From UBA2357 sp041678045 (GTDB taxonomy: Bacteria > Pseudomonadota > Gammaproteobacteria > Burkholderiales > Rhodocyclaceae): 61,102 nt of DNA. The translations under genes were made by a program, and so were the position numbers. The notes beneath the pieces were generated by a model. It searched no databases. It worked only from the letters and a program-made list of their open reading frames with translations, and had not been told where the DNA came from. Where the stretch lies: the NCBI GenBank assembly GCA_041678045.1, contig JBAYOV010000020.1, positions 1-61,102 on the forward strand. Direction: 5' to 3'. The first letter of the stretch is position 1. Each line of letters opens with the position of its first letter. Shown piece by piece: positions 54,147-61,102 of this stretch.

Positions 54147-54722
54147 ATGCTTGCTCCTCTCAGCTACCGTCCATCCTCCGCACAGTTGGCCATGCACGAG
54201 CATTTCATGCGCTTTGCTGCAGGGGGTCCGAATGACGAATTCCTGGCCCGGATGATCGCCGGCTGGACGCTCGGCGATGGCGTCATGCCGGTGGATCTCG
54301 GCCTGGGCACGCAGCGCTTTGCGGCATTGGTCGAACGCCATTTTCCGGGGCTGCGCTGGGCGCCGCGCTGCCATGAGGCGGATGGTTTGACACGCCACCC
54401 GGAGTTTCCCGACCTGCTCGCCTTCCTGAGCGCCGAAGCCGATCCCGAGGTGCCCGGCGCAGCCGACATGGCGGTGGTGGTGGCGACCGGCTGCATGGGG
54501 TCGGAGCACCTCTGGCAGGATCTCGGCCTGCCCTCCCGGCGCGAGCTGTCGCAACTGATGGCGCTGAACTTTCCGGCCCTCGCCCGTGCCAACGACCGTG
54601 ACATGAAGTGGAAGAAATTTCTCTATCGCGAACTGTGCCAGCGTGAAGGCATCTACGTGTGCGCCGCACCCAGTTGTGAGCAATGCAGCGACCAGCCGGT
54701 GTGCTTCGGGCCGGAGTGCTGA
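54147..54722 (+). CDS. nifQ: Molybdenum donor protein NifQ
   Basis: 191 residues. The C-terminal cysteine motif C-x4-C-x2-C-x5-C is intact (Cys172, 177, 180, 186), the site that holds the Mo-Fe-S cluster passed to NifEN/NifH for FeMo-co assembly. MKWKKFLYRELCQREG just before it is also characteristic. ATG 54147 fits the CAGGGGA ribosome site at 54132-54138; an ATG 22 codons upstream is inside the hairpin and less likely. The stop overlaps the draG start by one base. Confidence 0.9.
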   Translation: MLAPLSYRPSSAQLAMHEHFMRFAAGGPNDEFLARMIAGWTLGDGVMPVDLGLGTQRFAALVERHFPGLRWAPRCHEADGLTRHPEFPDLLAFLSAEADPEVPGAADMAVVVATGCMGSEHLWQDLGLPSRRELSQLMALNFPALARANDRDMKWKKFLYRELCQREGIYVCAAPSCEQCSDQPVCFGPEC

Positions 54723-55633
54723 TGCCTTGCGCAGTTCAGCGCGATGCCCTGATCAACCGCGCCTGTGGCGCAATGCTCGGACTGGCGATAGGCGATGCAC
54801 TGGGGGCGACGGTGGAGTTCATGACGCCGCGTGAGATCGTCACCGAATATGGAGTGCACGACCGGATTTGCGGCGGTGGCTGGCTGCGCCTGCCCGCTGG
54901 TGACGTGACCGACGACACCACCATGACGCTGGCGCTCGGCCGGGCCTGGCTTGAGGCCGGCCGTGCGCCCGATGCCGCGCAGTGCGCCATGGCTTTCGAT
55001 GCCTGGATGCGGGCCAAGCCGGTGGATATCGGCAACACGGTTCGACGGGGCATCATGCGCTGGCGCCGTCATGGCAGCGCCCAGGCGGAAGCGTCGAATC
55101 AGGCGGGCAATGGGGCGGCCATGCGTTGCCTGCCGGTGGCCCTGGCCACGCTGGGCGATACCGTGCCGGCGATCCGTGCGGCAGCACTCACGCAGGCACG
55201 GGTGACGCACCATAACCCCCTGAGTGACGCCGGAACCGTTGCCGTGGTGCATATGGTGCAGGCCGCCCTGGCGGGGCAGGGTATCGGCGGTGTTCTGCGG
55301 GCGGCCCAGGCGCTGGTGGCCGCGCAGCCCGAGTTTGCTTTCCGCAACCGGCGCTGCGATAACCCTTCGGGCTACATCGTCGACACCCTGCGCGCGGTGT
55401 GCCAGGCCCTGGACGGGAACGATGGTTTCCGCGCGGTGCTCGTCGATGTGGTCAACCGTGGTGGCGATGCCGATACCACCGGGGCGATTGCCGGCATGGT
55501 CATGGGGGCGCTGGTGGGGGAGGCTGCCCTGCCGCGCGACTGGCGGCGGGCGGTCAGGGTCGAGGTGCGGCGCGAGGCCGTGCGCCAGGCCAGCGAACTG
55601 ATCGAACTGTCGCCCGCCTTGCGCAGGGGGTGA
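54722..55633 (+). CDS. draG: ADP-ribosyl-[dinitrogenase reductase] glycohydrolase DraG
   Basis: 303 residues. Dimetal-site motifs of ADP-ribosylglycohydrolases are present: GLAIGDALGATVEF, DVTDDTTM (Asp64, Asp65 and neighbours), HNP in VTHHNPLSDA, and NRGGDADTTGAIAG (Asp249, Asp251). It removes ADP-ribose from NifH and so switches nitrogenase back on. The start overlaps nifQ by one base. The opposing enzyme DraT is not in this window and must be elsewhere if the switch is complete. Confidence 0.92.
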   Translation: MPCAVQRDALINRACGAMLGLAIGDALGATVEFMTPREIVTEYGVHDRICGGGWLRLPAGDVTDDTTMTLALGRAWLEAGRAPDAAQCAMAFDAWMRAKPVDIGNTVRRGIMRWRRHGSAQAEASNQAGNGAAMRCLPVALATLGDTVPAIRAAALTQARVTHHNPLSDAGTVAVVHMVQAALAGQGIGGVLRAAQALVAAQPEFAFRNRRCDNPSGYIVDTLRAVCQALDGNDGFRAVLVDVVNRGGDADTTGAIAGMVMGALVGEAALPRDWRRAVRVEVRREAVRQASELIELSPALRRG

Positions 55634-55816
55634 CACCGGACATGCCGTGCGTGGCCGATGGCCTCGCCGGCGTGCTGGAGGGGGAAGACGATTCGGTTAA
55701 AATGAAATTATTGAGTCCGTTGCTGTGTTTGTGCTCAGCCTCGGGCACTGAGTGCTCCCGTCATTGCCGGACAGACAAGCGCCTGGGATGACCCCAGTCC
55801 CGAGCCCTATCCCTTC

Positions 55817-57235
55817 ATGAGCCTGTATCAAGACCTTGCCGACCGCACCGCGCGGCTGATTGACGACGGCGTGCTTCGGCCCGGCGACCGCTTGCCGTCG
55901 ATCCGGCAGGCGTGCAAGGCGTATGCGATCAGCCCGATTACGGTCACTCAGGCCTATCAACTGCTGGAACAGCGGGGGTTGGTCGAGGCGCGGCCCAAAT
56001 CGGGCTATTTCGTTCGCGCACGGCTGGGCAGTTCTCTGCCTGAGCCGCGCATGACTCGCCCGGTGGGGGGAGCGACAGCGCTTGAGGTCAGTGACTTCAT
56101 TTTCCAGATACTGGACAGCGTTCGTGAGCCCGCAATTGTCCCGCTGGGCTCAAGCTTTCCGAGCCCGCATTTGTTTCCGCTCGACAAACTGGGGCGTTTC
56201 CTCGCGTCGGCGGCACGTCGGCTGGATCCGTTGGCCACTGTGACCGATTTGCCTCCAGGCAATCAGGCGTTGCGCCGTCAACTCGCGCTGCGTTATCTCG
56301 CACATGGTGCCTCGGTGTCACCGCAGGAAATCGTCATCACGTCGGGGGCGCTGGAGGGAATCAACCTCTGTTTGCAGGCGCTCACCCGGCCAGGTGATCT
56401 GATTGCGATCGAGTCTCCCACCTTTTATGCGGGTCTCCAGGCCAGTGAGCGCCTTGGCCTGCGGGTCATCGAGATCCCCAGCCACCCGCGCGAGGGGGTG
56501 AGTCTGAGCGCGCTGGCCGATGCGCTGCGCCAGCATCCGATCAAGGCTTGTCTGTTCATGCTCAACTTTGCCAACCCGACCGGCAGCCAGATACCGGATG
56601 AGCGCAAGCGCGCCCTGATCGAACTGCTGCATACACACCAGGTGCCGCTGATCGAGGACGACGTCTATGCCGAACTGCATTTCGGCTCTGCGCCGCCCCT
56701 GTGTAGCAAGGCGGTTGATCGTGACGGGCTGGTGTTGCATGTGTCATCGTTTTCGAAATGCCTTGCGCCGGGCTACCGGTTGGGCTGGGTGGCTGCGGGG
56801 CGTTATGCGCAAGCGGTGCAGCGGCAGAAGTACGCCACGAGTCTGGCGACTACGGTTCCGGTGCAGATTGCAGTGGCTGAATACCTGAAGCACGGTGGTT
56901 TCGACTCGCACCTCCGGCGCTTACGTCAGCAACTGGCCATACAGGAAAGGCAACTGGTGGCCGACATCGAGACGCTGTTCCCCGTAGGCACGCGCTTGGC
57001 CCGGCCCGGCGGTGGGTACTTTGTCTGGCTGGAATTGCCCGGTCAGGTCGACACGCTGCGTCTGCAAGAAGATGCCCTCGTGTGCGGCATCAGCATCGCT
57101 CCCGGGCCGATCTTCTCGGCCAAGCGCGATTTCCGCCGCAACTTGCGGCTGAATTTCGGTCACCCGGCGAGCGCTCGGCAGCGGGAAGCACTGGTCATAC
57201 TGGGTGACTTGATCCGACAGCAATTGGCCGCTTGA
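55817..57235 (+). CDS. MocR-type GntR/aminotransferase fusion regulator
   Basis: 472 residues. The N-terminal winged HTH is GntR-type (SLYQDLADRTARLIDDGVLRPGDRLPSIRQ... then SPITVTQAYQLLEQRGLVEA). From about 90 onward it is a fold-type I aminotransferase, with the PLP lysine in SSFSKCLAPGYRLGW (Lys314) and FANPTGSQIP. Such proteins sense amines or amino acids through PLP chemistry and control neighbouring genes. The Shine-Dalgarno is poor. A TAAAAT box at 55698-55703 could be its -10. The target is unknown; ccoG follows on the same strand. Confidence 0.88.
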   Translation: MSLYQDLADRTARLIDDGVLRPGDRLPSIRQACKAYAISPITVTQAYQLLEQRGLVEARPKSGYFVRARLGSSLPEPRMTRPVGGATALEVSDFIFQILDSVREPAIVPLGSSFPSPHLFPLDKLGRFLASAARRLDPLATVTDLPPGNQALRRQLALRYLAHGASVSPQEIVITSGALEGINLCLQALTRPGDLIAIESPTFYAGLQASERLGLRVIEIPSHPREGVSLSALADALRQHPIKACLFMLNFANPTGSQIPDERKRALIELLHTHQVPLIEDDVYAELHFGSAPPLCSKAVDRDGLVLHVSSFSKCLAPGYRLGWVAAGRYAQAVQRQKYATSLATTVPVQIAVAEYLKHGGFDSHLRRLRQQLAIQERQLVADIETLFPVGTRLARPGGGYFVWLELPGQVDTLRLQEDALVCGISIAPGPIFSAKRDFRRNLRLNFGHPASARQREALVILGDLIRQQLAA

Positions 57236-57360
57236 GGTCCGACGGTATCGCAAGGGGGGGGACGCTGAATCTGTGCCTATCGGAAATTGAACAATCTGAA
57301 TCTGCCCTCATTCGGGACAGAATGATGTACTCGCACCATCGTCGGAAGTGGAGCAAGTAC

Positions 57361-58770
57361 ATGAATCAGGCTGTCAGCAAAGAGCGGGAAGCCAGGCTGG
57401 CGTTTTATCGCAAGCAGGGGAAGGTGCACGCAAAGTCGGTGGAGGGGCGTTTCAACACGGCGCGCTGGACCATGGTGTGGCTCACGCAAATCGTGTTCTA
57501 TGGCGCCTGTTGGCTACCCTGGCATACCGAAGCAGGCACGCGTCAGGCGATCCTGTTCGATATAGCGAATGAAAGGCTCTATCTCTTCGGTCTGGTGCTG
57601 TGGCCGCAGGATGGGTTGTTGCTGGCCTTCATCCTGATCCTGGCAGCGACCGCGCTCTTTTTCGTGACTGCGATGGCAGGACGCCTGTTTTGTGGTTTTG
57701 CCTGTCCGCAAACCGTGTATACCTCGATTTTTGTCTGGATCGAGCGCAAGATCGAAGGCGATTATCTCGCTCGGAAGCGTCTGGATGCCAGCTCGAAGTC
57801 GATGCGCAAACTGTCGATCAAGGCAGTCAAGCATGGAATTTGGGGGGTGGTCGCAGCCTGGACCGCCATCACCTTTGTGGGCTATTTCACCCCGATTCAG
57901 GCGTTGCTGCCGAACATTGCCCGCCTGCAAACCGGGCCGTGGGAAACCTTCTGGCTGATCTTCTACGCCATTTTCACGTATGTGCAGGCCGGGCTCGCGC
58001 GTGAGGCGGTGTGCCAGCACATGTGCCCGTACTCGCGTTTCCAGGGGGTCATGATCGACTCGGACACCACCAGCGTCAGCTATGACCCACTGCGCGGCGA
58101 GCCCCGCGGCACCCTGCGCCGCTCGGGACATAACAACGACCAGGGGGCTTGCATCGATTGCGGTATCTGTGTCCAGGTGTGTCCGACCGGCATCGATATC
58201 CGGAACGGATTGCAATACCAATGCATCAACTGTGGCTTGTGCATCGATGGCTGCGACCAGGTGATGGACAGGATCGAGGCGCCGCGTGGCCTGATCCGTT
58301 TCATGAGCGAGAACGATCTTGCGGGCAAACCCGCACGGACTCACAGGCGTTTGATGCGACCACGTGTGCTGATCTACGCCAGTTTGTTGCTGCTGTTTTC
58401 CGCGATGACGCTATGGGGGATAAACGAACGAACCCTGCTGTTGCTCGAAGTGCACCGCGATCGGGGCAACCTGATGCGGGAAACGACAGAAGGGCGTATC
58501 GAAAATGCCTACACGCTCAAGCTCATCAACCGAGAAGAAGTGCCACGTATCCTGCACATCGGCGTCAGCGGCCTGGCGGGCCTGCGCATCGACGGTACCG
58601 ACACCTTTGCAGTGGCGCCTGGTAGCTTGCGCACCGTATCGCTCACTGTCTCCGTTCCGCACACAAACATGCCCGCCGGCGCCCAACTGATCGAGTTCAA
58701 TGCCGAAGCACTGCATGGCCAGGCGCCGACCGTGCGCGAACCGAGCACTTTCATCCTGCCTGTTCACTGA
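57361..58770 (+). CDS. ccoG: Cytochrome cbb3 oxidase accessory iron-sulfur protein CcoG
   Basis: 469 residues with about five membrane helices. CGFACPQTVYTSIFVWIERK and two ferredoxin motifs, CIDCGICVQVCPTGID and CINCGLCIDGCDQ, are diagnostic for CcoG/RdxA/FixG. The C-terminal 120 residues form the periplasmic Ig-like FixG domain. CcoG reduces copper(II) for assembly of the high-affinity cbb3 oxidase. ATG 57361 has GGAG seven bases upstream (57350-57353); an in-frame ATG at 57322 would add 13 residues. No other cco gene is in view. Confidence 0.93.
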   Translation: MNQAVSKEREARLAFYRKQGKVHAKSVEGRFNTARWTMVWLTQIVFYGACWLPWHTEAGTRQAILFDIANERLYLFGLVLWPQDGLLLAFILILAATALFFVTAMAGRLFCGFACPQTVYTSIFVWIERKIEGDYLARKRLDASSKSMRKLSIKAVKHGIWGVVAAWTAITFVGYFTPIQALLPNIARLQTGPWETFWLIFYAIFTYVQAGLAREAVCQHMCPYSRFQGVMIDSDTTSVSYDPLRGEPRGTLRRSGHNNDQGACIDCGICVQVCPTGIDIRNGLQYQCINCGLCIDGCDQVMDRIEAPRGLIRFMSENDLAGKPARTHRRLMRPRVLIYASLLLLFSAMTLWGINERTLLLLEVHRDRGNLMRETTEGRIENAYTLKLINREEVPRILHIGVSGLAGLRIDGTDTFAVAPGSLRTVSLTVSVPHTNMPAGAQLIEFNAEALHGQAPTVREPSTFILPVH

Positions 58771-58805
58771 CCGGGCGCTGCAATACACTGCAACGCGGTG
58801 GCATC

Positions 58806-59651
58806 TCAGACGGTCGCTTCTGTGCCCAGTCCGGCCACTTCCCGCAGGTCGGCATCCACCCACTCCAGGCCGATGCGCCTGCAGAAGCGCTGTTCCTTGT
58901 CGTTGGCTCCGGGAATCAGTGCCCAGCCGGCCGGGTGTGCGGCGCCATATACGATGTCGTTGAGCATCATGCGGGGGGTGTCGCGGTTCAGCCGGATGCC
59001 GCCGACCAGATAGCGCAGGCCTTCGCGGCGTTGCTTGAGGAAGGGGGGAATGGCAAAACCGCCCATCAGCTCGGTGATGTAGTCGACAAAGTCGGCATCC
59101 GAGGCGATCCAGTTCGGCTCCGGCCATGGCGTGCCACAGGGTTTGAACAGGATCGGAGCGCTCGGATCGATGCCGGCTTCGTCCACCTCCGCGCTGTAAG
59201 CCTGACCGTCATGACGGTACAGCTTGTAGCGCACGCCGCGCGCAATCCGGGCGCAGCCCACGATGAGGGTGTGGGGGCGGTCGGCGTACAGCTTCTGCAG
59301 GCCGGTGTCACGGTTCAGGTCGACAATGTAGGGCAGGTGCAGCGAGGCCAGCCAGGCGTGCAGCGGGGCCGTGCTCCAGTTCGGATCATCGTAGGTCTGT
59401 TCGAGAAAACGGCTGACCGTGGCGCGGCCGCGCTTGAGCTCGATGTTCATCGCGGCGCGCGGAAACTCGTACATCAGCCGGGGGGCCATGGGCTGGCCGT
59501 TGTTCATGGCGAGGATCAGCTCGTCGCTGGTGGCCGGAATCTTTCTTCCGTCGAGCTGGTGGGTGACGTCGTCCAGGGCTTCGGCGCCGATGAAGGGGAC
59601 CAGCGTGCCCGAGGCCAGCGCCTGGAGAATGTCGTCGAATGAATGGCTCAT
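58806..59651 (-). CDS. SIR2-like domain protein of unknown role
   Basis: 281 residues. The N-terminal segment ILQALASGTLVPFIGAEALDD resembles the nucleotide-binding opening of SIR2-like proteins. The later YIVDLNRDTGLQKLY is where relatives have a TTNYD-type motif, and TLIVGCARIARG follows. Some NAD-binding positions look altered, so NAD hydrolysis is uncertain. SIR2-like domains act in anti-phage defence or in NAD-linked signalling. The start at ATG 59651 was chosen because the open sequence upstream is Pro/Arg-rich and not protein-like. It is convergent with ccoG and lies 3 kb from draG. Confidence 0.55.
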   Translation of the reverse strand: MSHSFDDILQALASGTLVPFIGAEALDDVTHQLDGRKIPATSDELILAMNNGQPMAPRLMYEFPRAAMNIELKRGRATVSRFLEQTYDDPNWSTAPLHAWLASLHLPYIVDLNRDTGLQKLYADRPHTLIVGCARIARGVRYKLYRHDGQAYSAEVDEAGIDPSAPILFKPCGTPWPEPNWIASDADFVDYITELMGGFAIPPFLKQRREGLRYLVGGIRLNRDTPRMMLNDIVYGAAHPAGWALIPGANDKEQRFCRRIGLEWVDADLREVAGLGTEATV

Positions 59652-59805
59652 GGTTTTTCCTGTTGCGGACTGTTCAGGCAGTCGTCGCAAGAAAGGTGCC
59701 ATGCTCATGCATCGGGCCACAGGCACCGGCCCGCAGGGCAGACGGGGGCGAGGGCGCTTCAGTTTGGCGGAGGCGGGTGTGTCGCATGCCTGCCGCTTGT
59801 CGGCT

Positions 59806-61102
59806 TTACGACAGTCCGCTGGTTGTGCAGGGGGCGGGGGTTGGGGCCTGGCCCTGGCCGTACACATGAAGGGTGTTCTTGCCGGCCAGCTTGGCCTGAT
59901 ACATGGCCTGATCGGCTTCGATCAGGAGTTGCTCTTCGTCTCCCGGGCCACCGGGGTCGTGGTAAGTGATGCCGATGCTGCAGGACACCTGCAGTTGCAG
60001 CGCGCCATGCTGTACCGGCAGGCTGGCGGCCTCCAGCAGGCGTTGGGCGAGGGGGCGGACGTCGTACTGTTCGGGCAGCGCGGTGAGCAGGGCGACAAAC
60101 TCATCCCCGCCAAGCCGGGCAATGGTGTCCTGCCCGCGCAGGCACTGTTGCATGCGCTGGGCAACGGCCATCAGCAGGGCGTCGCCAGCGGCGTGTCCGT
60201 GGGTGTCGTTGATGGCCTTGAAACCGTCCAGATCGATATACACGACCGCCACCCTGCAGCGCTCGCGCTGGGCCTGGGCGATGGCCTGGCGCAGGCGGTC
60301 GGCCAGCAGCATGCGATTGGGCAGGGCGGTGAGCACATCGTAGTGGGCGATGTATTCGAGCTGCTGCTGGTATTCCTTCTGGGTGGTGATGTCGCTGATC
60401 AGCGAGACATAATGGCGCGTCTGGCCGTGTGCGTCCCGCACGGCGCTGATGGTGAGCAATTCGGCATACAGATGCCCTTGTTTGTGCCGGTTCCATATTT
60501 CGCCCGACCAGTGCCCGGTGTCGGTGAGGGCTTGCCACATGCCGGCATAGAACACGTCATCCTGATGGCCGGACTTGAGCATGCGCGGATTGCTGCCGAT
60601 CAACTCGTCCCGGCTGTATCCGCTGATCCGGCTGAAAGACTGGTTGACGTTCAGGATGGTGCCGTCCGGGGCGGTGATCATCACGCCTTCCCGGGCGTGG
60701 GTGAAAACGGTGGCCAGCTGCTCCAGCTCGGCGTTCGAACGCGCCAGCGCTTCGGTCTTGTCCTTGAGATCGTTGTGCAGCCGGTTGAAGCCGTCGATCA
60801 GCGTGCCGATCTCGTCATCGCGTTCGACCGGCAAGGCCGCAAGCCGTCGCCGGCCCTGGCGCATGGCTTCGAGGGCGCGCGCACCGCGCAGCAGGGGGCG
60901 GGTGATGGTGGTGGCCAGCAAGGCCGCCAGGGCAATCAAGGGGACGGCGATCAGCAGCACCAGACGGGCACGCCCGGCAAGCCGCTCGCGCACCAGCGCG
61001 CCCACATCGTCCACATACACACCGGAGCCGATCACCCAGCCCCAGGGGTCGAACCGCATGACGTACGACAGCTTGGGGTACTGGCTTTCGGTGGCGCCGC
61101 CA
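59806..61102 (-). CDS. Membrane-bound PAS-GGDEF diguanylate cyclase, cut by the window end
   Basis: At least 431 residues; the N-terminus lies beyond the window, as the frame is open through 61102. Visible parts: the end of a periplasmic Cache-type sensor (YVMRFDPWGWVIGSGVYVDD), one membrane helix (LVLLIAVPLIALAALLATTI), a HAMP linker, a PAS domain (TVFTHAREGVMITAPDGTILNVN, with the following PAC segment YVSLISDITTQKEYQQ) and a GGDEF domain. The active site is intact (RLGGDEFVALL), and an inhibitory RxxD site (RGQD) lies five residues before it. It should make cyclic di-GMP under product inhibition. Signal and targets are unknown. Confidence 0.9.
   Translation of the reverse strand, partial: GGATESQYPKLSYVMRFDPWGWVIGSGVYVDDVGALVRERLAGRARLVLLIAVPLIALAALLATTITRPLLRGARALEAMRQGRRRLAALPVERDDEIGTLIDGFNRLHNDLKDKTEALARSNAELEQLATVFTHAREGVMITAPDGTILNVNQSFSRISGYSRDELIGSNPRMLKSGHQDDVFYAGMWQALTDTGHWSGEIWNRHKQGHLYAELLTISAVRDAHGQTRHYVSLISDITTQKEYQQQLEYIAHYDVLTALPNRMLLADRLRQAIAQAQRERCRVAVVYIDLDGFKAINDTHGHAAGDALLMAVAQRMQQCLRGQDTIARLGGDEFVALLTALPEQYDVRPLAQRLLEAASLPVQHGALQLQVSCSIGITYHDPGGPGDEEQLLIEADQAMYQAKLAGKNTLHVYGQGQAPTPAPCTTSGLS

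Noticed and set aside
57284..57300. TTGAACAATCTGAATC upstream of ccoG as an FNR/Anr box.
   Set aside because: The second half-site does not match ATCAA; similarity is too weak to call.

Overview
The window is dense, high-G+C bacterial chromosome with almost no non-coding space. The gene content points to a betaproteobacterium of the Rhodocyclales type (Azoarcus, Thauera, Aromatoleum or a close relative). The reasons are an aerobic phenylacetyl-CoA (paa) cluster with a TetR-type PaaR and a free-standing PaaN aldehyde dehydrogenase, an rnfABCDGEH operon divergent from nifLA, and a nifB-led nitrogen-fixation operon. This assignment is inferred from gene order and protein features; no database was searched. 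I see no tRNA, rRNA, CRISPR array, insertion sequence or phage gene.

Layout. 1-5.0 kb: accessory stretch with an antitoxin/toxin pair under a perfect operator palindrome, a large single-chain restriction-methylase-like protein (minus strand) and a GNAT acetyltransferase. 5.2-9.9 kb: a complete branched-chain-amino-acid-type ABC importer. 9.9-11.8 kb: alanine racemase and a second, toxin-first toxin/antitoxin pair. 11.8-24.4 kb: phenylacetate degradation, with paaY and paaN on the minus strand and paaG-H-I-K-A-B-C-D-E-R-J on the plus strand; one TetR-type operator overlaps both divergent promoters. 24.6-30.1 kb: a second liv-type importer, with a LivM-LivG fusion, and a hemerythrin-like protein; it probably feeds aromatic acids to the paa pathway. 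30.2-32.5 kb: HU and an RhlE-type RNA helicase with a long 5' leader. 32.5-40.5 kb: housekeeping genes, mostly minus strand (small membrane protein, nusB, ribH, ribBX, ribE, dsbD, a glutathione transferase, an alpha/beta hydrolase, a thioredoxin-like [2Fe-2S] ferredoxin, a VanZ-like protein).

40.7-55.6 kb is the nitrogen-fixation region. rnfABCDGEH (minus) supplies low-potential electrons. nifLA (plus) is the regulatory pair. The 288-base gap between rnfA and nifL carries two back-to-back sigma-54 promoters and one NifA-type upstream activator site between them. nifB follows with its own sigma-54 promoter and two tandem NifA sites, then a 2[4Fe-4S] ferredoxin, nifO, a flavodiiron protein, a plant-type [2Fe-2S] ferredoxin, a homologue of the Azotobacter Shethna II nitrogenase-protecting ferredoxin, nifQ and draG. 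This looks like cofactor assembly combined with an oxygen-defence and post-translational switch-on module.

55.8-61.1 kb: a MocR-like GntR/aminotransferase regulator, ccoG, a SIR2-like protein of unknown role (minus) and a membrane PAS-GGDEF diguanylate cyclase cut by the window end.

The most interesting signals are the oxygen-protection island inside the nif operon, the shared rnf/nifLA control region, the SIR2-like gene close to draG, the degenerate RibA half of RibBX, and the Ser-for-Thr change at the expected flavinylation site of RnfD.
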